DNA from: Myxococcus guangdongensis | GTDB lineage: Bacteria; Myxococcota; Myxococcia; Myxococcales; Myxococcaceae | Length of the DNA: 64,000 bases | Direction: 5' to 3' | NCBI RefSeq assembly: GCF_024198255.1 | Contig: NZ_JAJVKW010000003.1 | Span: forward strand, 372,001-436,000 | In this document: positions 25,391-32,805 of the stretch, one piece after another | Layout of the letters: the number at the start of each line of letters is the position of its first letter | Position numbering within the stretch: position 1 is the first letter of the stretch | Notes under the pieces: model-generated | Database searches by the model: none | What the model was told of the DNA's origin: nothing | Seen by the model: only the letters and a program-made list of their open reading frames with translations | Translations under genes and position numbers: made by a program

Positions 25391-25419
25391 GGAGGCCCGC
25401 CTGTCGCCAGGGGGCCTCC
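25391..25419 (-). terminator. hairpin after small lipoprotein gene
   Basis: Eight-base perfect arms GGAGGCCC/GGGCCTCC with a 13-base loop lie 36 bases beyond the stop of the lipoprotein gene ending at 25455. Read on the minus strand, the stem is followed by TTGCATTTC, a weak T-rich tail. It is a likely terminator separating this gene from the next lipoprotein gene. Confidence 0.5.
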
Positions 25420-25454
25420 CGAGGTCGCCGAACCCTGATGGGCCGGCTGCCTGA

Positions 25455-25802
25455 CTACTTGACCGCCACGCCCGTGGCCGTGGAGGACGTCACGCCGATG
25501 ATGGTGCCGAACAGGGCGTAGATGCCGTGACGGGGCGTGGTGCCGGCCGACTTCAGGTCGACCTTGGACGCGCCCATGGCCTTCGCCTCGGCGATGAGGA
25601 GCTTGTTGACGACGGTGTCCAGGTCGCTCTGGACGATGTCGATGATGTGGAAGATGGCGGTCAGGCCCAGCGCGTTCGTCTGGATGACGGCCACGGCCTC
25701 ACCGTTGGCGGCGATTTCGGTCCCGGAGACAACGGCGCTCTCGACGCTGGTGCAGCCGATGAGGCTGGACGCGGCAACGGCCGACAGGATGAGCTTCTTC
25801 AT
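25455..25802 (-). CDS. small lipoprotein
   Basis: The protein has 115 residues and starts at ATG 25802 with GAGGGG six bases upstream. Its signal peptide ends in the lipobox LIGC. Two hydrophobic stretches follow (LTAIFHIIDIV and IYALFGTIIGVTSS), the second near the C-terminus. No known domain is recognised. An upstream imperfect palindrome (25867-25883) could be part of its promoter. It stands alone between a hairpin and a divergent protease gene. Confidence 0.8.
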   Translation of the reverse strand: MKKLILSAVAASSLIGCTSVESAVVSGTEIAANGEAVAVIQTNALGLTAIFHIIDIVQSDLDTVVNKLLIAEAKAMGASKVDLKSAGTTPRHGIYALFGTIIGVTSSTATGVAVK

Positions 25803-25866
25803 GGTTTTCCCCTCTAGTGAGTGTCGCTTGTCCGGTGGACGAGCACCCGCGAGGGCGCACGTCCGT

Positions 25867-25883
25867 TTGAAAGTGACCTTCAA
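25867..25883. promoter_or_regulatory. imperfect palindrome upstream of small lipoprotein
   Basis: TTGAA and TTCAA half-sites frame a seven-base centre, symmetric at all but one base pair when extended by one. It sits 65 bases upstream of the lipoprotein start, in the divergent region with the M50 protease gene. It may be a regulator site or a -35 element on the minus strand; evidence is only the symmetry in an otherwise GC-rich gap. Confidence 0.2.
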
Positions 25884-26014
25884 GCGGGCGCGGTCGTACC
25901 AGATGTCGACCCCATGTCAAGGTCCGTCCGGACACACTGTACGCCCATGGTGGATGCGCGCTCGCGTTGTAATGCGCACCTCGCCTTGCTAGCCCAGAAC
26001 CCGAGGCTTCCTGA

Positions 26015-27010
26015 ATGGACTCCGTCCCCGTCGCACGTCCCGCGCCCAGGTACTGGCTGCATCTCTTGTTGCTGCTGTTGACGGTGGCGACGACCTTCAC
26101 GTCCTACCTGCTGTACTTCCACTTCCAGCGGCCGTACTCGCCCGACGAAGTCTCCACCGAGGCCGCCACGCGCGCGCTGTCGTTCAGCCTTTCCCTGCTC
26201 GCGATTCTCGGTTCTCACGAGATGGGTCACTACGTGCTGGCGCGCCTGCACCGGGTGGACACGTCGCTGCCGTACTTCATCCCGTTGCCGGTGTTGGGCG
26301 TGGGCACGCTGGGCGCGGTCATCCGCATCCGCGACCGCATCCCGCACCGCAACGCGCTGGTGGACATCGGCGCGGCGGGACCGCTGGCGGGGCTCGTCGT
26401 GGCGCTGCCCATCCTGTACTGGGGGCTGTCGCACTCGGCCGTGGTGGACGCGCCGCAAGTCGCCTCGCAGTTCCCCGGCGAGTCCTCGCTGTGGGTGTAC
26501 GGCAAGGAGCTCTTCACGTGGGTGATGGCGAAGGTGACCCACGCGCCGCCCGCGCCGGAGGAAGCCTTCCATGGCGTGCAGACCCTGTTTGGTGACAGCC
26601 TGTTGATGCAGGGGCTGACGTGGTTGGCGTTGGGCCCCTTGCCGGAGGGGAAGGACGTGCTGGTGCACCCGGTGGTCATCGCGGGCTGGTTCGGTCTGCT
26701 CGTCACGCTGCTCAACCTGATGCCCATGGGGCAGCTGGATGGTGGGCACCTGGCGTTCGCGGTGCTGGGGCGCCACGCGCATTGGGTGGGGCGGCTGATG
26801 GCCGCCGTGCTGCTGTTCCTCACGCTCTTCGTCACCGCGTCCTGGGGGCTGTGGCTCCTGGTGACGAGCAAGGTGGTGGGCTTCGGGCACCCGGACGTCG
26901 TGTACCCGCAGGCGCCGCTCAGTCCCACGCGCAAGCTCATCTGCGCGCTGTGCCTGTTGGCCCTCATCGGTTGCGCGATGCCCGTGCCCCTGCGTCAGGT
27001 GGTGTCATGA
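26015..27010 (+). CDS. site-2-protease-type membrane metalloprotease (M50)
   Basis: The protein has 331 residues with about six hydrophobic segments. The zinc-binding HEMGH (H68, E69, H72) lies in a membrane segment, and the third ligand is in NLMPMGQLDGGH with D242. These are the two diagnostic M50 motifs. Such enzymes cut transmembrane segments to release signals from the membrane. No PDZ is seen, as in the short M50 subgroup. The stop codon overlaps the ATG of the zinc-ribbon gene in ATGA, so the two proteins are translationally coupled and probably work together. Confidence 0.93.
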   Translation: MDSVPVARPAPRYWLHLLLLLLTVATTFTSYLLYFHFQRPYSPDEVSTEAATRALSFSLSLLAILGSHEMGHYVLARLHRVDTSLPYFIPLPVLGVGTLGAVIRIRDRIPHRNALVDIGAAGPLAGLVVALPILYWGLSHSAVVDAPQVASQFPGESSLWVYGKELFTWVMAKVTHAPPAPEEAFHGVQTLFGDSLLMQGLTWLALGPLPEGKDVLVHPVVIAGWFGLLVTLLNLMPMGQLDGGHLAFAVLGRHAHWVGRLMAAVLLFLTLFVTASWGLWLLVTSKVVGFGHPDVVYPQAPLSPTRKLICALCLLALIGCAMPVPLRQVVS

Positions 27011-27759
27011 AGTTCCAGTGCGAGGCGTGCGAGCGGCTCATCCCCCTGGAGTCCTACCGGCTGGAGTCCGGAGGGCTGGTGGTGTCGTGTCAGCGGTGCG
27101 GCGCGGAGAACCGCGCGCGGGCCGCGCAGCCATTGGCGGCGTCGCCGTCGGTGGGTGGCGACCCGTTCGCCAGCCCGAGGACCGCCGAAGAGCCCGTGTT
27201 GGAAGCCTCCGGGCGCGTCAGTGCTCCGGCCCTGCGGGTGGTGCGGGGCGCGGTGGCGACGTCGCCGCCGCTGGATGACGACGCGCTCTTCGCGCCGCCG
27301 ACCGGACACTGTCCCAAGTGTGTGTCGGCGCGGCGCGAGGTGGACACGTCCTGCTCGCAATGCGGGTTGGTGTACGCGAACTTCGTGGAGTCGGAGCACC
27401 AGCCCTCGGAGGCGCTGCGCGACGAGTGGCGCCGGCTGGCGGGGGAGTGGGGACAGTGGGAGGCGCATGACCGGCTGCTGACCCTGGCCATGGGGCGCGG
27501 GGAGCTGGCGACGGCGGGCCGGCTGTACCGCGTGCGACTGGCGCGGGCGCCGGACGACGCGGTGGCGCAGCGGGCGCGGGAGGAGATCGTCCGCCGCGCC
27601 ACGCTGGTGGTCCCCACGGAGGTGGAGGGCGCGGGGCCGTCGCTGTTGTCTCGGCGGATGCGCGGGGCGGCCATCGCGGTGCTCTTCCTGGTGGTGCTGC
27701 TGATGACCGCCTTCATCATCCAGCGCGTCGGCGTGCTGATGTCCGGCGACGTGCCCTGA
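27007..27759 (+). CDS. zinc-ribbon protein with C-terminal membrane anchor
   Basis: The protein has 250 residues. An N-terminal zinc ribbon (CEACERLI...CQRCGAEN) is followed by a disordered linker, a second CxxC pair (CPKCVSA...CSQCGLVYANF), a helical TPR-like stretch and one C-terminal membrane segment (AIAVLFLVVLLMTAFII). The topology is that of a tail-anchored protein with its zinc ribbons in the cytoplasm. The four-base overlap with the M50 protease suggests it is a substrate, adaptor or regulator of that protease. That link is inference. Confidence 0.85.
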   Translation: MKFQCEACERLIPLESYRLESGGLVVSCQRCGAENRARAAQPLAASPSVGGDPFASPRTAEEPVLEASGRVSAPALRVVRGAVATSPPLDDDALFAPPTGHCPKCVSARREVDTSCSQCGLVYANFVESEHQPSEALRDEWRRLAGEWGQWEAHDRLLTLAMGRGELATAGRLYRVRLARAPDDAVAQRAREEIVRRATLVVPTEVEGAGPSLLSRRMRGAAIAVLFLVVLLMTAFIIQRVGVLMSGDVP

Positions 27760-27796
27760 CGAATCCCTCGGGACGGAGTGCCCCGTCGCCAGGCGG

Positions 27797-27813
27797 CCGG
27801 CCATGCGGGCCGG
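27797..27813 (+). terminator. short GC hairpin after the M50/zinc-ribbon pair
   Basis: Six-base arms CCGGCC/GGCCGG with a five-base loop lie 37 bases past the zinc-ribbon stop and before the helicase start. In such GC-rich DNA a stem of this size can occur by chance. Confidence 0.25.
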
Positions 27814-27898
27814 GCGGCTCGCGGGTGGCCGGAAACGGGCTCTGGGCGCGGGTGGCTGCTATCGTGTCGGGCCGCTTGCGCGAGGCTGGCCACTCCCG

Positions 27899-29896
27899 AT
27901 GACGCTCCCCGTCTCTCCCACTCCGTCCGTCGATAGCCTGCTGGGTCCAGGGGGCGCGCTCCAGGTGGCGCTGCCGGCGTACGAGCACCGCCCGGAGCAG
28001 CTCCAGATGGCGCGTGCCGTGGAGCGGGCCTTCGCCGAGCGCAGCTACCTGTTGGCGGAGGCCGGCACGGGCACGGGCAAGACGCTCGCCTACCTGGTGC
28101 CCGCGCTCTTGTCGGGCCGGCGCGTCGTCGTGTCCACGGCGACCAAGACGCTGCAGGACCAGATCTTCTTCAAGGACCTGCCGCTGCTGCGCGAGAAGAT
28201 GGGCCTCACCTTCGAGGCGGCCTACCTCAAGGGGCGCAACAACTACCTCTGCCTGCACCGCTACGAGGCGTTCTCCAAGGACCCGCAGTTCGCCACGCGC
28301 GAGGAGTCGCGCTACTGGCCCAAGCTGAAGGCCTGGGCGGAGGACACGCAGACGGGCGACCGCGGCGAGTTGGATCTGCCCGAGTCCTTCAGCGCCTGGC
28401 CCCGGCTGTCCACCACGTCCGAGACGTGCGTGGGCACGCGCTGCCCGCTGTACGAGACGTGCTTCGTCACGCGCATGCGGCGGCGCGCGGAGGACGCGGA
28501 CCTGCTGGTGGTCAACCATCACCTGTTCTTCGCGGACCTGTCCTTGCGCAGCTCCGGCAAGCGCACGGAGGGCGTGCTGCCCTTCTACGAGGCGGTCATC
28601 TTCGACGAGGCCCACGCGCTCGAGGACGCGGCGAGCGGGCACTTCGGCGTGGGGGTCTCCAACTACCGGCTGGAGGAGCTGGCGCGCGACGCGGTGGCGT
28701 CGTTGAAGGAGGAGGACTCCCGGCACGCGATGCTGCGCGCGCTGGCGGCCCGGCTGCGCACCGGCGCGGAGGCCTTCTTCGCGCAGGCGCCTCGCGCGCT
28801 GGGGCTGTCCGGCCACGAGGCCTCGGTGACGCTCCAGGCGGAGGGCATGGCGAAGCTCACCAGCGCGCTGAGCGGCGTGCGCGAGGGGCTGGGAGCGCTG
28901 TCCGCCTTCACCGCGGGCGAGCGCGAGCCGGAGCTGGCGGCAATCACGCGCCGCGCGGATGAGCTCGAGGAGCAGCTCACCTTCCTGGAGAAGGCGGAGT
29001 CGACGGACCACGTGTACTGGGCGGAGCAGCGCGGCAAGGGCCTGTTCCTGCGCGCCAGTCCCATCGACGTGGCGAAGGAGCTGCGCGAGCGGATGTACGG
29101 CGCGCTCGACACCGTGGTGTACACGTCCGCGACGCTGGCGGCGGAGAGCCGCTTCGACTTCTTCGCCCGGCGCATGGGGCTGTACGGCGAGGACGGCCAG
29201 ACGGTGACGCGCGTGCGGACGCTGGCGGTGCCCAGCCCCTTCGACTATCCGCGCCAGGCCGCGCTGTACCTGCCCACGCACCTGCCGGACCCCAGCGCCC
29301 CGGGCTTCATCGAGGCGGCGGCGGAGGAAATCGTCCGGCTGTGTGAAGTGACGGGCGGGCGCGCCTTCGTGCTCTTCACGTCGCTGCGCAACATGGTGCG
29401 CGCGTACGAGCTGACGGCGGGGCGGCTGCCCTACCAGGCGCTGCTGCAGGGCGAGCGTCCCAAGGCGCAGCTGCTCGAGGCGTTCCGCGACACGCCCAGC
29501 GTGCTCTTCGCGGCGCACAGCTTCTGGGAGGGCGTGGACGTGCCCGGGGAGGCGCTGAGCCTGGTCATCATCGACCGGCTCCCGTTCGCGTCGCCCGGAG
29601 ACCCGCTGGTGGCGGCGCGAATCAAGCAACTGCAGTCCCGGGGCGAGGAGCCCTTCGAGCAGTACCAGCTGCCCCAGGCGGCGCTGGCCTTGCGCCAGGG
29701 CTTCGGCCGGCTGATTCGCACGCAGTCCGACAAGGGCATCGTGACGATGCTGGACCGGCGCATCCGCACCAAGGCGTACGGACAGGTGTTCCTGGACAGC
29801 CTCCCGGACGCGCGTCGGGTGGATGATTTGGTGGAGCTGAGCCGCTGGTTCAACGGCCCGGTGCGCCCCCTGCGCATCCTGCGTCCGGTGGACTGA
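27899..29896 (+). CDS. DinG/Rad3-type ATP-dependent DNA helicase
   Basis: The protein has 665 residues. Walker A is AGTGTGKT (about residue 55), motif II is DEAH, and the helicase C-terminal domain contains SFWEGVDVPG and QGFGRLIRTQSDKG, typical of the XPD/DinG branch. Cysteines in NNYLC, CVGTRC and ETC have the C-x4-C-x5-C spacing of the DinG iron-sulphur cluster. Members unwind DNA 5'-3', including R-loops and forked structures, in repair. An N-terminal exonuclease domain, as in some Gram-positive DinG, is absent. Start at ATG 27899 gives the family N-terminus (YEHRPEQLQMARAVERAF). Confidence 0.95.
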   Translation: MTLPVSPTPSVDSLLGPGGALQVALPAYEHRPEQLQMARAVERAFAERSYLLAEAGTGTGKTLAYLVPALLSGRRVVVSTATKTLQDQIFFKDLPLLREKMGLTFEAAYLKGRNNYLCLHRYEAFSKDPQFATREESRYWPKLKAWAEDTQTGDRGELDLPESFSAWPRLSTTSETCVGTRCPLYETCFVTRMRRRAEDADLLVVNHHLFFADLSLRSSGKRTEGVLPFYEAVIFDEAHALEDAASGHFGVGVSNYRLEELARDAVASLKEEDSRHAMLRALAARLRTGAEAFFAQAPRALGLSGHEASVTLQAEGMAKLTSALSGVREGLGALSAFTAGEREPELAAITRRADELEEQLTFLEKAESTDHVYWAEQRGKGLFLRASPIDVAKELRERMYGALDTVVYTSATLAAESRFDFFARRMGLYGEDGQTVTRVRTLAVPSPFDYPRQAALYLPTHLPDPSAPGFIEAAAEEIVRLCEVTGGRAFVLFTSLRNMVRAYELTAGRLPYQALLQGERPKAQLLEAFRDTPSVLFAAHSFWEGVDVPGEALSLVIIDRLPFASPGDPLVAARIKQLQSRGEEPFEQYQLPQAALALRQGFGRLIRTQSDKGIVTMLDRRIRTKAYGQVFLDSLPDARRVDDLVELSRWFNGPVRPLRILRPVD

Positions 29897-29987
29897 GCCG
29901 AGGGATTTCCGGGCGGAAATGGCCCGGATAAATCGCCCGCTCCGTATGCCCCTGGCGGGTCGCATCACCGGCTCCCAGGGGTGCTTC

Positions 29988-31340
29988 GTGGATTGGCCTG
30001 TCCTCCTCCGCTCGAGACTGCTCCTGCTCGCCGCCGTGGCGGGCCTGGTGGCGTGTGAGCCCATCATCCTGTCGCCCTGGGCCGTCGCGAAGCCGCCCGA
30101 CGCCGGCCCCGTGGATACCGACCCGGGTGGCGGGGACGCGGGTATCGCCGGGGAGGACGGGGGCGAGCCCACGACGGGCGACGACGCGGGGGCGGAGGAC
30201 GCGGGGGCCGATGACGCAGGCGCCGAGGGTGGCCCCGGTGACGCGGGTGATGCGGGCGGGTGGCCGAGCGACCCGGACGGTCCCGTGCTGAGTGATGCGG
30301 GCGTCGACGTGCGGATGACCGAGTGGGGCGGGTGCGAGGCGGGTTGGCGCAAGCGCACCGTGCTGCCCGCGGGCACCAAGGGGTACGGGAGCTTCGCGCT
30401 CGACGCGGACGGTGACGCGTACTTCATCGAGCACACCGACGACATCCTGCGCGTGGGGACGACGAAGCCCTGGCGCACGTTCCCGAGGACGGGTTGGTTG
30501 GGGCCGCAGCCCTATGTGGTCGGCGTGCGCGTGGGGCCGACGGGGGACGTGCACGTGGCCCTGAGCCCGCGCTACCTCGAGGGCGACACGGAGGTCCCCG
30601 TCCACTTCCTGCGCTACGCCGAAGGCCGGTGGGTCCACACCGTGAAGCCCGGCGGGCTGCTGTGGGACCTGGAGGTGGACTCGCGCGGACATCTGCACGC
30701 GATGTCCACGTGGATTGGCCCCCAGCACCGCATCCTCTACACGCATGGACCTCCGGACGCGCTGGTGGTCGAGGAGACGGGCATCGTGCTCGACGACGAC
30801 ATCTATCCGGTGAGCCTCCAGGTGGACGCGCTCGGGTACGCGCACGTGGCCTTCGTCCCGAAGGCCCCTCGGGGCATCCACTACGCCACGAATGCCTCGG
30901 GCACCTGGGTGGTGGAGCCCGTCTCCTCGCTGGGCAGCGACCCGTTCCTCGCGCTGACCGCTTCGGGAACGCCGTACATCGTGTGGACGGACCGCTCGGA
31001 CATCATGCTGAGCTCGCGCGACGCGGCGGAGGGATGGACCTCGACGTTCGTCCGGAACGAGTTCGCGTCACTGGAGGCGGTGGCGGTGGGTCCCTCCGAC
31101 GCGGTGCACATGTTGTTGACGGGCGTGAATGGCGCGCTGGTGCACGTGAGCAACGCGAGGGGTGGTTGGGTGCGGACCCTGCTCGGCGCCGAACCCCTGG
31201 GCTTTCCTCCGTCCGTGACGGGCTCGTCGATGCACCTGGACGGCCAGGGCCGCGCGCACGTGATGCACACGTGGGTGAAGCCCGGTGCGCCGGGCCGCCC
31301 TGCCTTGCGGACCACGGATTACTACCGCCAATGTCAGTGA
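29988..31340 (+). CDS. lipoprotein with Asp/Ala/Gly linker and propeller-like body (paralogue A)
   Basis: The protein has 450 residues from GTG 29988, which has AGGGG six bases upstream. The signal peptide ends in lipobox LVAC followed by EPII. About 70 residues of Asp, Ala, Gly and Glu form a flexible spacer, as in many myxobacterial surface lipoproteins. The folded part has repeated strands with short acidic turns (FALDADGDAYFIE, VGPTGDVHVAL, VDSRGHLHAMS, VDALGYAHVAF), which look like blades of a beta-propeller, and ends in a Cys (DYYRQCQ). The next gene is a close paralogue. Function unknown. Confidence 0.83.
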   Translation: MDWPVLLRSRLLLLAAVAGLVACEPIILSPWAVAKPPDAGPVDTDPGGGDAGIAGEDGGEPTTGDDAGAEDAGADDAGAEGGPGDAGDAGGWPSDPDGPVLSDAGVDVRMTEWGGCEAGWRKRTVLPAGTKGYGSFALDADGDAYFIEHTDDILRVGTTKPWRTFPRTGWLGPQPYVVGVRVGPTGDVHVALSPRYLEGDTEVPVHFLRYAEGRWVHTVKPGGLLWDLEVDSRGHLHAMSTWIGPQHRILYTHGPPDALVVEETGIVLDDDIYPVSLQVDALGYAHVAFVPKAPRGIHYATNASGTWVVEPVSSLGSDPFLALTASGTPYIVWTDRSDIMLSSRDAAEGWTSTFVRNEFASLEAVAVGPSDAVHMLLTGVNGALVHVSNARGGWVRTLLGAEPLGFPPSVTGSSMHLDGQGRAHVMHTWVKPGAPGRPALRTTDYYRQCQ

Positions 31341-31407
31341 AGGGGCTCGCGTGGGCCCACTCGTGATTTCGGATACAGTCGGTCCGTCTCCGTTCCCCAG
31401 GTTGCTC

Positions 31408-32802
31408 GTGGACCGCTCGCCCTCTCTCCGACTGCGCCTCGTCCTGCTGTGTGTCTCGGTGGGGCTGTGCGCGTGTGAGCCCATCATCGACCCGGAGAAG
31501 TGGCGCGGCGTCCGCGATGGGGGCGACACCTCCCTGGGCTCGGGGAGGGATGGTGGCGGCGAGCCCGATGCTGGAGACGACGCGGGACGCCCGCCGCTGA
31601 TGCAGGACGCCGGGCCGGATGCCGGGGGAGATGGCGGAGAGGCGGACGGTGGTGGGCTGTCCCCTCCGGACGATGCAGGCACGGATGGCGGGACGCCGGA
31701 CGCCGGTGATGCGGGCGGGTGGCCGGGCAACCCGGATGGCCCCGTGCTGAGTGATGCGGGCGTCGACGTGCGCATGTCGGATTGGAGCGCGTGCGAGCAG
31801 GGCTGGCAGAAGCGCAACCTGTTGCCGCAGGGCACCAAGGGCTATGCGCACTTCGCGCTCGACGCGGAGGGGGACGCGTACCTCATCGAGTTCACCGACG
31901 ACATCGTGCGGGTGCCGACGACGAAGCCCTGGCGCACGTTCCCGAGGACGGGCTTCGTGGGGCCGCCGCCCTGGCCGGGTGGCATCCGCGTGGATGCCGC
32001 GGGTGAAGTCCACGTGGCCCTGAGCCCGCAGTTCGCGGAGAGCGCCACGGATGTCCCCACCCACTTCTTCCGCTACACGGCGGGCCGCTGGGTGGAGACG
32101 CGGACGGCGAGTGGCCTGGTGAAGAGCCTCGAACTGGACTCACGAGGTCAGCTCCATGCGCTGTCCATGTGGATTGGAGCGGAGCACCGCCTCATGTACA
32201 CGCATGGGCCGCCGGGGGCGCTCGTGGTCGAGGACACGGGCCTGCGAGCCCTGGACCGTGCCGCCTACGTGGACCTGAAGGTGGACGGGCAGGGCAAGGC
32301 CCACCTCGTCTACGAAGGCGTGTTCGAGAAGCGCATCCACTACGCCACGAATGCCTCGGGCACCTGGGTCTCGGAGGTCGTCGCGGAGGCGTGGGGAGAC
32401 CCGTACCTCGCGCTGTCGCCTTCCGGCGTCCCGCATGTCGGATGGAGCTCGGGCGGAGGGACCTGGGTGAGCGCCCGTGATGGGCAGGGCGTCTGGTCCA
32501 CGAGCCTCGTCACGCAGGAGAACACTCAGCTCGACGCGCTGAGGGTGGGGGCCTCGGGGGAGGTGCACGTGCTGACGATATGGCGCGACGGTCCGCTGTC
32601 TTATTGGACCCGCACGCCGGAGGGCTGGGCGAAGACGACGCTCCTCGCCCACGAGGGGCCGGGCAATCGCTCCTTTGTCGATGCCTTCCTGGAGTTGGAT
32701 GCGCAGCAGCGCGCGCATGTGATGCTCACGTCCGTGTTCACCGACTTCACGACGGAGCCGAGGCCGCTCCGGCGCGTGGATTATTTCCGCCAGTGTCCGT
32801 GA
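31408..32802 (+). CDS. lipoprotein with Asp/Ala/Gly linker and propeller-like body (paralogue B)
   Basis: The protein has 464 residues. It has the same architecture as its upstream neighbour: lipobox CAC followed by EPII, an acidic Gly/Ala/Asp spacer, and then a body sharing long stretches (SDAGVDVRM, TKPWRTFPRTG, RIHYATNASGTWV). The spacer is longer and richer in Pro than in the other copy. The pair arose by tandem duplication and has since diverged, with stronger identity in the first half of the body. Start GTG 31408 is inferred from the signal peptide; the ribosome-binding site is weak. The TonB receptor converges from the other strand with only three bases between the stops. Confidence 0.83.
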   Translation: MDRSPSLRLRLVLLCVSVGLCACEPIIDPEKWRGVRDGGDTSLGSGRDGGGEPDAGDDAGRPPLMQDAGPDAGGDGGEADGGGLSPPDDAGTDGGTPDAGDAGGWPGNPDGPVLSDAGVDVRMSDWSACEQGWQKRNLLPQGTKGYAHFALDAEGDAYLIEFTDDIVRVPTTKPWRTFPRTGFVGPPPWPGGIRVDAAGEVHVALSPQFAESATDVPTHFFRYTAGRWVETRTASGLVKSLELDSRGQLHALSMWIGAEHRLMYTHGPPGALVVEDTGLRALDRAAYVDLKVDGQGKAHLVYEGVFEKRIHYATNASGTWVSEVVAEAWGDPYLALSPSGVPHVGWSSGGGTWVSARDGQGVWSTSLVTQENTQLDALRVGASGEVHVLTIWRDGPLSYWTRTPEGWAKTTLLAHEGPGNRSFVDAFLELDAQQRAHVMLTSVFTDFTTEPRPLRRVDYFRQCP

Positions 32803-32805
32803 TGC

